Made by a program: the position numbers and the translations under genes
Part shown: positions 54,241 through 63,219 of the stretch, piece after piece
Numbering within the stretch: the stretch's first letter is position 1
Layout: the number at the start of each line of letters is the position of its first letter
Notes under the pieces: model-generated
The model's input: the letters and a program-made list of their open reading frames with translations, nothing else
Databases searched by the model: none
Told to the model about the DNA's origin: nothing
Assembly: GCF_030317145.1 (NCBI RefSeq)
Contig: NZ_JASZYE010000014.1
Coordinates: forward strand, 1-64,000
Length of the DNA stretch: 64,000 nt
Origin: Variovorax flavidus
GTDB taxonomy: Bacteria; Pseudomonadota; Gammaproteobacteria; Burkholderiales; Burkholderiaceae_C
Reading direction: 5' to 3'

Positions 54241-55143
54241 CTACTGCCTTGTTGGTATTGGAAAAGCCTGCTGAATCAATCCGCGCAAGGTATGCATGAC
54301 ACCCCGCCGACCACCGCGGCGCCAGACCAGGTGAAGTTCCACATCGAAGCTGTCGGCCTCCTGCAGCGACCTGAATTCCACCCCGGCATACCGTAGCCTC
54401 TGCGCAGACCGGGGCACGAGCGCCACCCCAACTCCCGCATCCACGAGGGACAGGATCGAATGCGTGTGGCTAAGGGTCTGAACCGTCTCCGGCGCGACGC
54501 CCTGGGCGCGCAACCGTCCTGCGACCAGCTCGTAGAGGTAGCGCGATTCCGAAGGGCAGAATTCGATGAAGGCCTCTCCGTCCAGCGCGGACAAGGGTAA
54601 GGAGGCTTGGTCGACCAGCTTGTGCTGTGCCGGCATGGCGAGCACGAAGGGTTCGCGAAAGATCGCGACTGATTCGGTAAAGGCGCGCGGAGCGAACGGC
54701 CGCACGATGCCCAGTTCGATGCGATCGGTACCGATCGCCTCGATCTGTTCGACCGTCTGCATCTCGCGGAGAACGACCTGCACGTCCGGCAGTTGCGCCT
54801 GAACCGCAGCCAGCAACTGCGGCAGCAGCGTGAAGCTTGCGGCAGGGATGAAGCCCATCGTGACGCTTCCTGCATCGGCACGCATTGCGCGACGCGCGGC
54901 CAGTGTGGCCGCTTGACTGCGGCGCAGGATGTCCTCCGCTTCGGCCAGGAACACGGCGCCTGCCGGCGTCAACCGGACGTTTCCACCTGTACGTTCGAGC
55001 AGGCGAACTCCCACTTCATGCTCAAGCAACTGGATCTGCCGCGTCAGAGGCGGCTGGGTCATGTTGAGGGACGCGGCGGCACGGCCGAAGTGCAGTTCGG
55101 TAGCGACGGCCACGAAACAGCGGAGTTGGGTGAGCTGGAACAC
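54241..55143 (-). CDS. LysR-family transcriptional regulator
   Basis: The 300-residue protein begins LTQLRCFVAVATELHFGRAA and ASLNMTQPPLTRQIQLLEHE, the LysR winged-helix start, followed by a substrate-binding domain (VTMGFIPAASFTLLPQLLAA). It is divergent from the DapA-family aldolase gene across a 101-base gap containing two GGATTG words 21 bases apart, possible binding half-sites. It probably controls the aldolase/Bug-receptor genes. Confidence 0.9.
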   Translation of the reverse strand: MFQLTQLRCFVAVATELHFGRAAASLNMTQPPLTRQIQLLEHEVGVRLLERTGGNVRLTPAGAVFLAEAEDILRRSQAATLAARRAMRADAGSVTMGFIPAASFTLLPQLLAAVQAQLPDVQVVLREMQTVEQIEAIGTDRIELGIVRPFAPRAFTESVAIFREPFVLAMPAQHKLVDQASLPLSALDGEAFIEFCPSESRYLYELVAGRLRAQGVAPETVQTLSHTHSILSLVDAGVGVALVPRSAQRLRYAGVEFRSLQEADSFDVELHLVWRRGGRRGVMHTLRGLIQQAFPIPTRQ

Positions 55144-55244
55144 GATTCAATTCTTGGATTGCAGGATCCGGTAGTTGGATTGGACGCCGTTCGAGGCGCC
55201 TTCTAGAGTAGCCGTTTCCTCGACCTTCATTCGTTGACAACAAG

Positions 55245-56162
55245 ATGAGTTCATTCCATGGTCCCGAGCTGCGCGCGGCACTCAACGGCATCTCGGGCAT
55301 CCTCGTGTCGCCCTTCGACGCAAACGACGCCGTGTCGGTGGCACCACTCAAGGTCGTGGTGGATCGCGCGCTCAAGGCGGGAGTTCATGTGCTGGTCGCC
55401 AATGGCAACACCAGTGAGTTCTACGGCCTGCAGCATCATGAGGCAGAGCAGATGGTGAATGCAGCGGCAGAGTACGTTGCCGGACGCTCGCCCCTTCTGG
55501 CCGGCGTGGGGCGCAGCATCCACGAAGCCTGTGCTCTGGCTCGGGCTTCGCGCAAGGCCGGTGCCGACGCCTTGATGGTCCATCAGCCACCCGATCCCTT
55601 TGTGGCCCCGCGGGGCGTGGTGACATACCTCCGAAAGATCGCCGAGGCCGCCGATGGCCTGCCGATGGTGCTCTACCTCCGAAATGACAACATCGGCCTC
55701 GCCGCCATCGAAGAGCTGTGCCGCATTCCGGAGATCATCGGCGTGAAGTGGGCGTCGCCGACGCCCCTTGTCCTCGCCGAGGCCATGCGTCGCACCGCCG
55801 ACCGAGGACTGGCATGGGTGGGCGGTCTCGCCGAAGTCTGGGCGCCCCCCTTCTATGCGGTCGGCGCTCGCGGCTTCACGTCGGGCCTCATCAACGTACT
55901 GCCTGAACGGTCTGTCGCGATCTACGACGCACTGGAGGCGGCCGAGTACGTGCAGGCCATGCGGCTGATCGGCGAGATGCTGCCGTTCGAAGACCTTCGC
56001 GCTCAGGAAAACAACGGGACCAACGTGACCGTGGTGAAGACCGCACTGCAGATGATGGGCAACGATTGCGGCGCGACCCGGGCGCCCTCTGCCTGGCCCT
56101 TGAGCGACGGCCAGCGTCAGCAGCTCGACGCGCTGATGTCGAAGTGGAACCTGCTGCGCTGA
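55245..56162 (+). CDS. DapA-family (dihydrodipicolinate synthase-like) aldolase
   Basis: The 305-residue protein has the class I aldolase fold of the DapA/N-acetylneuraminate lyase group: NGISGILVSPFDANDAVSVA, VLVANGNTSEFYGLQHHEAE, LPMVLYLRN (Tyr site) and IIGVKWASP (Schiff-base Lys). It is unlikely to be biosynthetic DapA, since the GTTGE motif is here NGNTSEF and it lies in a catabolic module with a LysR regulator and a Bug receptor. A sugar-acid or keto-acid substrate is inferred. Confidence 0.85.
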   Translation: MSSFHGPELRAALNGISGILVSPFDANDAVSVAPLKVVVDRALKAGVHVLVANGNTSEFYGLQHHEAEQMVNAAAEYVAGRSPLLAGVGRSIHEACALARASRKAGADALMVHQPPDPFVAPRGVVTYLRKIAEAADGLPMVLYLRNDNIGLAAIEELCRIPEIIGVKWASPTPLVLAEAMRRTADRGLAWVGGLAEVWAPPFYAVGARGFTSGLINVLPERSVAIYDALEAAEYVQAMRLIGEMLPFEDLRAQENNGTNVTVVKTALQMMGNDCGATRAPSAWPLSDGQRQQLDALMSKWNLLR

Positions 56163-56268
56163 TCTGGCGCCGACTCATCCGTCTTGCAGCGGCGGTGCCG
56201 AATGGCACCGCGCCAACGACGCGCGGCATCGAAGTTCGAAGCTTTCCCATAACTATCCAGGACAATCC

Positions 56269-57225
56269 ATGAATCGGCGATCTCTGCTCGTGCTGACCAC
56301 CATCCTTTCGCTGTGCGGCAGTGCGGCTGCCCAGGAATTCCCGGCGCGCCCCATCACCATCGTCGTGGGCTCCAGCCCCGGAAGCGCCACCGACGCTCTC
56401 GCACGGGCTGTTGCCCTCGAAGTGACCAAGGAGACCGGCCAGGCCGTCATCGTCGACAACCGGGCAGGCGCCTTCGGCGGTATCGCAGCCCAGTTCGCAG
56501 CGCGTGCGCAGCCTGACGGCTACACGCTCTTCATGACGACGAACACGACCCAGTCTGCGAATCCTCACCTGCAGAAGAAGCTCTCCCACGACCCCATCAA
56601 GGACTTCGCGCCGGTTTCGTTGCTGACCAAGGGCTATCAACTGCTCGTGGTGAATCCGAAAGTCAAGGCAAACAGCGTGGCGGAGTTGGTCGCGCTGGCG
56701 AAGACCGTTCCGGGCAAGCTCAACTACGGTTCGGGTAGTTCGTCCGCGCAGGTGGCCACTGAACTGTTCCAGCAGATGACGGGGAGCAGGTTCAACTACG
56801 TGCCCTACAAGGCCAACCCGCCGGCGGTGATGGACCTTGTCGCGGGACAGACCGATCTCATGATCGCAGACCTCGCAACGACCCTACCGCAGGTCAAGGC
56901 AGGAAAACTGCGCGCACTCGGAGTGACCAGTCCACAACGGCTCCCCTTGGTGCAAGGCGTTCCGGCCATCGCCGAGTCGCTGCCGGGATACGAATTCGGC
57001 TATTGGAATGCGGTCTATGCGCCTGCCGGTACGCCGGCCCCTGTCGTCGCTCGACTGAATGCGCTGATGCAGAGCGCCATGAAAGCGCCGGCCGTTCGAC
57101 ATGCAGCCGAGCAAGCGGGAATGGAAGTCGCACTGTCGACGCCTGACGAGCTGGCCAAGTTCCAGCTGTCGGAACTTCATCGTTGGGGCCAGATCATCAA
57201 GACGGCGGGGATCGTGGCGGAATAG
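56269..57225 (+). CDS. Bug-family tripartite tricarboxylate transporter substrate-binding protein
   Basis: The 318-residue protein has a signal peptide (LLVLTTILSLCGSAAAQEFP) and Bug-family marks: RPITIVVGSSPGSATDALAR, VIVDNRAGAFGGIAAQFAAR, DGYTLFMTTNTTQSANPHLQ, KLNYGSGSSSAQVATELFQQ and GQTDLMIADLATTLPQVKAG. Such receptors bind organic acids in the periplasm, often without the membrane components beside them. It follows the aldolase gene in the same direction, so both probably handle one substrate. Confidence 0.9.
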   Translation: MNRRSLLVLTTILSLCGSAAAQEFPARPITIVVGSSPGSATDALARAVALEVTKETGQAVIVDNRAGAFGGIAAQFAARAQPDGYTLFMTTNTTQSANPHLQKKLSHDPIKDFAPVSLLTKGYQLLVVNPKVKANSVAELVALAKTVPGKLNYGSGSSSAQVATELFQQMTGSRFNYVPYKANPPAVMDLVAGQTDLMIADLATTLPQVKAGKLRALGVTSPQRLPLVQGVPAIAESLPGYEFGYWNAVYAPAGTPAPVVARLNALMQSAMKAPAVRHAAEQAGMEVALSTPDELAKFQLSELHRWGQIIKTAGIVAE

Positions 57226-57507
57226 CGGTTCGCCGACCGCCAGAAGTCACTTGGCCGGGAAGTGCACGGCCTTCTCGTACAGACAGACGCAACATCAGCC
57301 CGCTGCTCCGTCGCTTTCGCTCCGGAACCCTGACACACCTTGGCGAGCGCCGCCCGCAAGTCGCCGTTCGGGATTTGCATTCGCCGCTTCCTTCGCTGAT
57401 TTCGGTGTCGCGCCCTCATGCGCTGGGACCTGTCGCTGCGGCGGAAATACGCGAATCATCCTCCCGCCGCGGGCATCTCCCGCGGAGCTTCGCTTCGCGG
57501 CGTTCAT
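57226..57507. other. Stretch without a supported gene
   Basis: Space between converging genes. No feature was recognised. Confidence 0.4.
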
Positions 57508-57954
57508 CTAACCCTGAACCTCGAAGCCCAGGGACTTGAGCGCGATTTCGGCGGCTTGTTGGTCCTGTTGCGCGTTGCCGCCAGAGATACCGATCGCGCC
57601 GACGACCTTGCCGCCGAGCACGATCGGGCACCCCCCACCCACCGCGACCATGCGGGGACGGTGCGCGAGTTGCGAGACCTTGCTGTCGGTCAGGATCGAG
57701 TTCCACACGTGCGTGGCCAAGCCAAAAGAGGCTGCGGTCCATGCCTTGTCGATGGCCACGTCCGCCGCCAGGAAGAAGGCTTGGTCCGACCGCTCAAAGG
57801 CCTTGAGGTGGCCTGCGGCGTCAGTGACTGCGACGGCCACCTCGATGCCGATGTCACGTGAGGCTGCTCGCGCCGCTTCAATGAGCGCGAGTGCCGTATC
57901 GCGGGTGATCGATGCGAAGACGTGGGTCTTCTGGATTTCGGTCGTCGTTGTCAT
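57508..57954 (-). CDS. GlcG/HbpS-family heme-binding-like protein
   Basis: The 148-residue protein is of the GlcG/HbpS type: TRDTALALIEAARAASRDIG, VAVAVTDAAGHLKAFERSDQ, AIDKAWTAASFGLATHVWNS and GCPIVLGGKVVGAIGISGGN. Known HbpS binds haem, while many members have no known role. It lacks a signal peptide. Its promoter region holds two copies of ATTGAAAAT 40 bases apart. It is often found near catabolic genes, as here. Confidence 0.88.
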   Translation of the reverse strand: MTTTTEIQKTHVFASITRDTALALIEAARAASRDIGIEVAVAVTDAAGHLKAFERSDQAFFLAADVAIDKAWTAASFGLATHVWNSILTDSKVSQLAHRPRMVAVGGGCPIVLGGKVVGAIGISGGNAQQDQQAAEIALKSLGFEVQG

Positions 57955-57990
57955 GGAGATTCCTGGTTGAGAGGCCCGAATCGTATGTTC

Positions 57991-58049
57991 TCAATCAACT
58001 ATTGAAAATAGACTCCACGACGAATGACTTTCAAATGGATATTGAAAAT
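57991..58049 (-). promoter_or_regulatory. Repeat motifs upstream of the GlcG/HbpS gene
   Basis: AT-rich region with an inverted repeat TCAAT-CAACT-ATTGA (57991-58005) and a direct repeat ATTGAAAAT at 58001-58009 and 58041-58049, exactly 40 bases (about four helical turns) apart. This is a plausible operator array starting about 37 bases before the start codon. Confidence 0.4.
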
Positions 58050-58143
58050 GCTGGCGAACTGAAAGTGCTATTACCTACCGCGCAGGCCGCCTCCTTGATC
58101 GGCTTCTTGGGCGCTCCGCATCAAACGAGATGAAGCCGAGGTC

Positions 58144-58575
58144 CTACCGCTTCGGGATGACATCGCCCTTCACATGCTGGTGCACGAACAGAATGCAGTC
58201 CTCGGGACCCGCGCAAGCGTCACCGTGCATTTCCATTCCGGGCTGAAACACATAGGATCCAGGCGGGAGCGTTCGTTCCTCGCCGCCCTCGAAAGAATGA
58301 CGCCAGGTGCCGATCAAGTTCGTGCCGTGGTAGTCACCTGTATGCGCATGAATCGGCGCAACAAACCCAGCCGGCATCTTCAGCAGCATCGCGTACTCGC
58401 CTTTGTTGCGATCCCCCCAGAGAATGGTAATTTTCATCGGCGAACCGGGTTCTATCTCCTGCCATTGCATTGCATCGGCCGAGACCATGGTTCCTGCCCC
58501 TGCGCCCGCTGCCTGCCCAGCAAGCGCGGCCATGGGGATGAGCGAAAAACCAACCAACAGCGATTTCTTCCACAT
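58144..58575 (-). CDS. Secreted cupin-domain protein (DUF4437-like)
   Basis: The 143-residue protein has a signal peptide (LLVGFSLIPMAALAGQAAGA) and a cupin core: KMPAGFVAPIHAHTGDYHGT (HxH and following ligands) and LPPGSYVFQPGMEMHGDACA (second His). IEPGSPMKITILWGD is typical of DUF4437-like cupins. A metal is expected at the two His and one further ligand. The activity is unknown. It lies just after a broken alpha/beta-hydrolase gene in the same direction. Confidence 0.78.
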   Translation of the reverse strand: MWKKSLLVGFSLIPMAALAGQAAGAGAGTMVSADAMQWQEIEPGSPMKITILWGDRNKGEYAMLLKMPAGFVAPIHAHTGDYHGTNLIGTWRHSFEGGEERTLPPGSYVFQPGMEMHGDACAGPEDCILFVHQHVKGDVIPKR

Positions 58576-58587
58576 GATGTTCTTCTC

Positions 58588-58845
58588 TTAAAGTGTGAGG
58601 GTCAAAATGGCCGAGCGGGGACTGCATCTGCAATTGCGAATGGTTGCGGTGGGTGATGTCACGATGGTGTTCTCTGGCAAGAAGCGGAATGACTTTCGCC
58701 ACGAATTCGAAGTGCCAGGGAGACCGTGCCAAAGAAGGACGGGGTCGCTTTCACCAGCAGTTGCATAGTGCAGGCGAATGCCATTGACCTTCGCGCTGTA
58801 ACGATTGATGCCCACGTTCTTCCGTGCGGGGTGATGCGAGTCCAT
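58588..58845 (-). pseudogene. 5' fragment of an alpha/beta hydrolase gene
   Basis: ATG 58845 begins MDSHHPARKNVGINRYSAKV, NGIRLHYATAGESDPVLLWH and GLPGTSNSWRK, the start of a haloalkane-dehalogenase- or epoxide-hydrolase-like protein with its HG oxyanion motif. After WRK one neighbouring frame reads VIPLLARE, then the first frame resumes NTIVTSP, indicating two small indels. The frame ends after about 85 codons. The nucleophile and the remaining 200 residues are missing. The gene is dead or was cut by a deletion next to the cupin gene. Confidence 0.55.
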
Positions 58846-59439
58846 GAAGGCCTTCAATGTGAGAGTGGACCTCCACAGTAGGGTCGTTCTCCTGCGACCG
58901 GTAGGTCCCACGGAGGACTCGCACTGTTGTTGGGCCGGCACCAATCAATGGAGAGCGCAGTGGTGCCAGACCCGCAAGTTGGCATCGTTTCGCACATCGA
59001 AGAGCGCTTCTTCGTGGATGCGGCTCGAGCACAGAGGCAGCGCATTTGAAGGCACCTGACGGTCCGCCATCGCCCAAGTGAAGACACACCAGTCTGCAGA
59101 TGAGCACGAGTCCTTTGCAGCGAACTGAGCCGCGGGACTGCAGCGGATGCCGACCTCTAGGCAAGTACCGCTTGCGGCCAGTGACCTGTCATTCCCTGTT
59201 GGGCTCGTAGGAGACTGCAGTGGGCCTGTTGCGGACCCGGCCCCCCGCGAAAGCAGACGTTCAGAACGCAAGACCGCTTCGTGTCATATCGGCTGTACAA
59301 ATTGCTCCGAAGCCGACTTTCCATTTCAGCGTCCGCGCAGGAACGACTTAGAACGCGCATCGAGCCTGGTGCGCTCGCCCCCACTGTTGCCGGCAGTATC
59401 CAGAGCTGGATGCGGGGAGCTGCCATGACTACGGAAGGC
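58846..59439. other. Stretch without a supported gene
   Basis: Almost 600 bases with only short noise-like frames. It may include remains of further decayed genes, but none was recognised. Confidence 0.4.
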
Positions 59440-60450
59440 TCAGTCCGTGACTACCCCATTGCACGAAGGCATAGCCGTGAGCGGAACCCCAAAGCTCAAC
59501 AACTCGCCTTCCCAGGCGTTGCGTTGAAGAAACTCCTTCCAGGTGAGCGCACTGGGGTCGACTTGACGGCTCCATGCCACGTCCCGTTCGGGCGCGTAGT
59601 AGCCAAACTCGACTGCGTACTCCACCATGCCGACCAACTCGCGCACGAGCAGTTCATTTGAACCAAAGGAGGGGAAGTGGGACAGAAGTTCCTCGCGTGT
59701 GTAGGCGGATGCGTAGGCCGCCTTATGTCCCGACACGCGAACGAAGGTGTCGACCATCTGCCGCGCGGTCAGGACCTCACCGACCACGGGCAGGCTCTTG
59801 CCGTGGTATCGCTCTGGATGATCGAAGATCTCCAGCACCGCGGGTCCGGTCGCAGTTAGCGGGTCGACGAACGGCATGGGTGTGTCTGGCGGCAGGTAGA
59901 TGGCGAACGTCAAGCTTCCATCGCGTGCGCGCCGGGGCACGTAATACTCCAGGAAGTTGCTGTAGAAGAACGCGAGGTAGATAAACGAGCTGTGCAGCGG
60001 CAGCGTACGAATGTGCGCTTCCACGAGTGCCTTCTCGGTGAAATGCGGTGCCCACTTCGTGCCGCCGGTGCGAGCTGCCACGTTCTCCAAGCCGCTCCAC
60101 ACGACATGCTGTACCCCTGCGGCGTGCGCCGCGTTGGCCAGTTCGCGACCCAACGCCAGCTCCGGCTGGCCGGGAGGCGCCACCGGAAGTGTCGGCGGCG
60201 TCATGAGAAAGGCCCCATGCGAGCCGCGCATGGCCGCGACAAGTTCGGGGTGTCGGCCTGCTTCCAGCGGAGCGACGACGATCTCGGCGCCGCGCTCGGC
60301 CAGTTGCCGCATCACGGCGCTGTCCGTCTGACGGGTGAGCGCGCGCACGCGGTAGCGGCCGCTGGCCAGCAAGGATGTGGCCACGCTGCGGCCCTGCTTG
60401 CTGGACGCGCCGGCCACGGTGATCAGGGGCTTGGGTGAAGTGAGGAACAT
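59440..60450 (-). CDS. NmrA-like NAD(P)-binding protein
   Basis: The 336-residue protein has an atypical SDR (NmrA-like) fold: PLITVAGASSKQGRSVATSL (GxxxxQG cofactor motif), GAEIVVAPLEAGRHPELVAA, AHAAGVQHVVWSGLENVAAR and TEKALVEAHIRTLPLHSSFI. It may act as a redox sensor or reductase. ATG 60450 is where the family start lies; the open frame to 60543 overlaps the divergent LysR promoter and is unlikely. Confidence 0.82.
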   Translation of the reverse strand: MFLTSPKPLITVAGASSKQGRSVATSLLASGRYRVRALTRQTDSAVMRQLAERGAEIVVAPLEAGRHPELVAAMRGSHGAFLMTPPTLPVAPPGQPELALGRELANAAHAAGVQHVVWSGLENVAARTGGTKWAPHFTEKALVEAHIRTLPLHSSFIYLAFFYSNFLEYYVPRRARDGSLTFAIYLPPDTPMPFVDPLTATGPAVLEIFDHPERYHGKSLPVVGEVLTARQMVDTFVRVSGHKAAYASAYTREELLSHFPSFGSNELLVRELVGMVEYAVEFGYYAPERDVAWSRQVDPSALTWKEFLQRNAWEGELLSFGVPLTAMPSCNGVVTD

Positions 60451-60566
60451 GCGGGGTTCTTTAGCCCGCGCGCCGCGCGGACTGTCAAGTGAGTAGATGA
60501 ACGGCCAGTCTCGACTCGGCTTGGTCATCTGTGAAATTTCCAATGTGCTGTCCTACTATCCGTTTG

Positions 60567-61481
60567 ATGAATACCAAGCGACTCGATCTCAACCTGCTGG
60601 TCACCCTTGAAGCGCTTCTCGCGGAGCAAAACGTGACAAAGGCCGCTGATCGTCTGCACCTGAGCCAACCCGCCGTGAGCGCGCAACTCGGCCGCCTGCG
60701 CGCCATGTTCGATGACCCGCTGCTGATTCCCGCGCAACGCGGCATGACGCCCACGACCAAGGCGCTGGAACTTTTGGAGCCGCTGCGGCAGGCGCTGGAT
60801 CAAGTGCGTACGGCGGTGGCCACGCATCGCCAGTTCGACCCCGGACGTGCACGCATCACGGTGGTCATCGCCTGCACCGACTACCTTCAGTCCGCCGTGG
60901 TGCAGCCGTTGATCATTCGACTGCGCGAGCAGGCGCCCGGCGTGCGCGTGGCGCTGCGCAGCCTCGACCCGGCGCTGTTGGGGAAACAGATGGCGAGCGG
61001 CGACGTGGACATGGCGTTGATGACGCCGAACGCCGCAGTGTCCAGCCTCAGAGCGCGACACCTGTTCGATGAGCGCTATGTATTGATTGGCCGGCGCGGC
61101 CACCCGAAGCTGCGCAGGCGCATCACCGTCGAACAGTTCGCTGCGCTGGAGCATGTCATCGTGTCGCTGCGAGGCGGCGATTTCGTCACGCCAGTGGACA
61201 CCACACTCGCGGGGCTCGGGCTCAGGCGCAAGGTGGTGTTGTCGGCATCGTCGTTCCTGTTGCTGCCCGGCATCGTGATGCGGTCGGATTTCGTGGCGCT
61301 GGTGCCGCAACGATTGGTGCGCGATCGAGTGAGTCAGCTACAGATCGTCGAGTGCCCGTTCCCGGTGGCGGGCTTCGAGGTGAGCATGCTGTGGCATGAG
61401 CGCAATCATGGCCACAGCGGGCACCGCTGGATGCGCGAGGCCTTGACTGAATCTATCGCGGCCGACGGCGCAGCAGAGTGA
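60567..61481 (+). CDS. LysR-family transcriptional regulator (NodD/SyrM type)
   Basis: The 304-residue protein begins KRLDLNLLVTLEALLAEQNV and LHLSQPAVSAQLGRLRAMFD, as in the PbpR/NodD-like LysR branch that starts DLNLL. The effector domain follows (RITVVIACTDYLQSAVVQPL). ATG 60567 was chosen over earlier codons for its match to the family start. It is divergent from the NmrA-like gene and is its likely regulator. Confidence 0.9.
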   Translation: MNTKRLDLNLLVTLEALLAEQNVTKAADRLHLSQPAVSAQLGRLRAMFDDPLLIPAQRGMTPTTKALELLEPLRQALDQVRTAVATHRQFDPGRARITVVIACTDYLQSAVVQPLIIRLREQAPGVRVALRSLDPALLGKQMASGDVDMALMTPNAAVSSLRARHLFDERYVLIGRRGHPKLRRRITVEQFAALEHVIVSLRGGDFVTPVDTTLAGLGLRRKVVLSASSFLLLPGIVMRSDFVALVPQRLVRDRVSQLQIVECPFPVAGFEVSMLWHERNHGHSGHRWMREALTESIAADGAAE

Positions 61482-61843
61482 TGCATGCAGCCATCTGTGG
61501 CAGCGCTGAATGTCGGCAGATGACCGTTCAGCGACTTTGCTTGCAGCACCCATCTATTCTGACGAAGCCATCCTGCGCCAGACCAGGGCGAGGACGACCT
61601 CAACGCCTCGAGACCAAGCACCTACGAGGTCACCCATTCATCTCGCCCTCTTAGCGCCATTTGGTCGTGGAGGATGTCGCGGCATCGTGCCGCGACTGGT
61701 CTCCGGGTGGAGCGACTGGTCTTGGCCGCACTTCGCAACCTCGAATGTTGCGAAAAATGCACGCCACCGGACATATTTGCAACGCGATGCTTACATTTGC
61801 AAACCTTCGCATTACTATCGCTCTCATCAACGAGGCAAAAAGT
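61482..61843. other. Stretch without a supported gene
   Basis: No convincing frame. The last 60 bases are AT-rich and precede the small gene at 61844. Confidence 0.4.
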
Positions 61844-62053
61844 ATGAACACGTACCCGACGTCTAGCCAAGCAACCAGCGTGGCTCGCATTCTGAGCAGG
61901 AGCCTGAGCAGCACCGTCGTCGTCTACCGGGCCGCCGAGAACAAGTTCATCACGGCAAGTCCCCGTGACACCGTCCGCGGTGGCCTCGTCATCGGCGCCT
62001 ATCGCAATGGGTACGGTGTGTCGCCGAGCGAGATGCTGACATTCGCTCACTGA
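61844..62053 (+). CDS. Small hypothetical protein
   Basis: The 69-residue protein reads ARILSRSLSSTVVVYRAAEN, FITASPRDTVRGGLVIGAYR and ends GYGVSPSEMLTFAH. It is beta-rich and protein-like. GAGG lies about 9 bases before ATG 61844. An earlier in-frame ATG at about 61787 would add a hydrophobic stretch. No family is recognised. Confidence 0.55.
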   Translation: MNTYPTSSQATSVARILSRSLSSTVVVYRAAENKFITASPRDTVRGGLVIGAYRNGYGVSPSEMLTFAH

Positions 62054-62223
62054 AGCTTCGCCGCGGGCCTAGGCATGCGGTGACTCGGCAGCGAGGCTAG
62101 TCCGAATTCTTCGCATCATCGGTGAAGGGGCTCGAGGTCGCCAAACCCGCCCGCCGATGGCCGGGTCCCATCGATGCGCTTCGGGCATCGGACACGGACG
62201 CTCGGATCAACGGAGGGTTTCGC

Positions 62224-63123
62224 TCACAAAGATGCTGCCACCTCCGCGACGAGGTTGCGCAGCCAGACATGCGCAGGATCGTGCCGATAGCGCACGTGCC
62301 AAGCCATCTGCATCGGAAAAGTACCCAGGTCCACCGGCGCAGGCAACACCTTCAACCTCGCGTCGTCGGCCAGGCGCCGGCAAATCAGCTTGGGCAGCGT
62401 CGCACAGTAGTCCGTGGCAGCCACGATCTCCGGGATCGACATGAAGTGGGTGACCGTCACCGCCACGTCCCGCTTGAGCCCTCCCCTCTCCAGCGCCTGG
62501 AAGAGCCCTGCGCGCAACCGCCCTCCCGCCGGCAGCAGGTTCACATGCTTCATCCGCTCGTACTGCGCCTTGGTGATTTTCTTGCCGACTTTCGGATGGT
62601 CGGCGCGCACCACGCAGGCCAGGCCGTCATCCGCAATGTGCTGCACGACCAGGTTGTCCGGCGCATCGGTGATGCGGCCGAGCACCATCGCCGTGGTTCC
62701 TGAGCTGACCCCGGTCGCGGCGATGTCGACGCCGAAGGGCAATGTGCGCAGGCGAATGCCCGGAGCCTGCGCGCGCAGCCGCGCCGTCAGAGCCGGAACG
62801 AACACGAATTCCACGTAGCTGTTCGGCGCGATCGTGATCAGTTGGTCGGCGCGGGACGGGTCGAAGGCCTGCTGGCCAAGCACGACAGTGTCCAGCGCAG
62901 CCAGTGCCGATGTCAGCGCAGGTGCCAGCGCTTCAGCCTTGGGCGTCGGCCGCATCCCGTAGCGCTCCCGGATGAACAGCGGGTCCTGCAGCACCGTGCG
63001 CAGACGCGTCAACGCGTTGGAGAGCGCCGATTGGGTCATGCCCAGGCGATCCGCCGCGCGGGTCACGCTGCGCTCTTCCAGCAGGGCCACGAAGATGGGC
63101 AAGAGGTTCAGGTCGTATCGCAT
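62224..63123 (-). CDS. LysR-family transcriptional regulator
   Basis: The 299-residue protein begins RYDLNLLPIFVALLEERSVT and LGMTQSALSNALTRLRTVLQ, again in the DLNLL branch, followed by the effector domain (ITIAPNSYVEFVFVPALTAR). It is divergent from the aldo/keto reductase gene across a 96-base AT-rich gap and probably controls it. Confidence 0.9.
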   Translation of the reverse strand: MRYDLNLLPIFVALLEERSVTRAADRLGMTQSALSNALTRLRTVLQDPLFIRERYGMRPTPKAEALAPALTSALAALDTVVLGQQAFDPSRADQLITIAPNSYVEFVFVPALTARLRAQAPGIRLRTLPFGVDIAATGVSSGTTAMVLGRITDAPDNLVVQHIADDGLACVVRADHPKVGKKITKAQYERMKHVNLLPAGGRLRAGLFQALERGGLKRDVAVTVTHFMSIPEIVAATDYCATLPKLICRRLADDARLKVLPAPVDLGTFPMQMAWHVRYRHDPAHVWLRNLVAEVAASL

Positions 63124-63219
63124 CCAGAAATATTGTCAGCGATAAATCTGAAATGGAGGAAATACATTGGATCAATTTCTTGGGCATGCCCATCATTCAG
63201 TCATTCACAGGAGATCACC

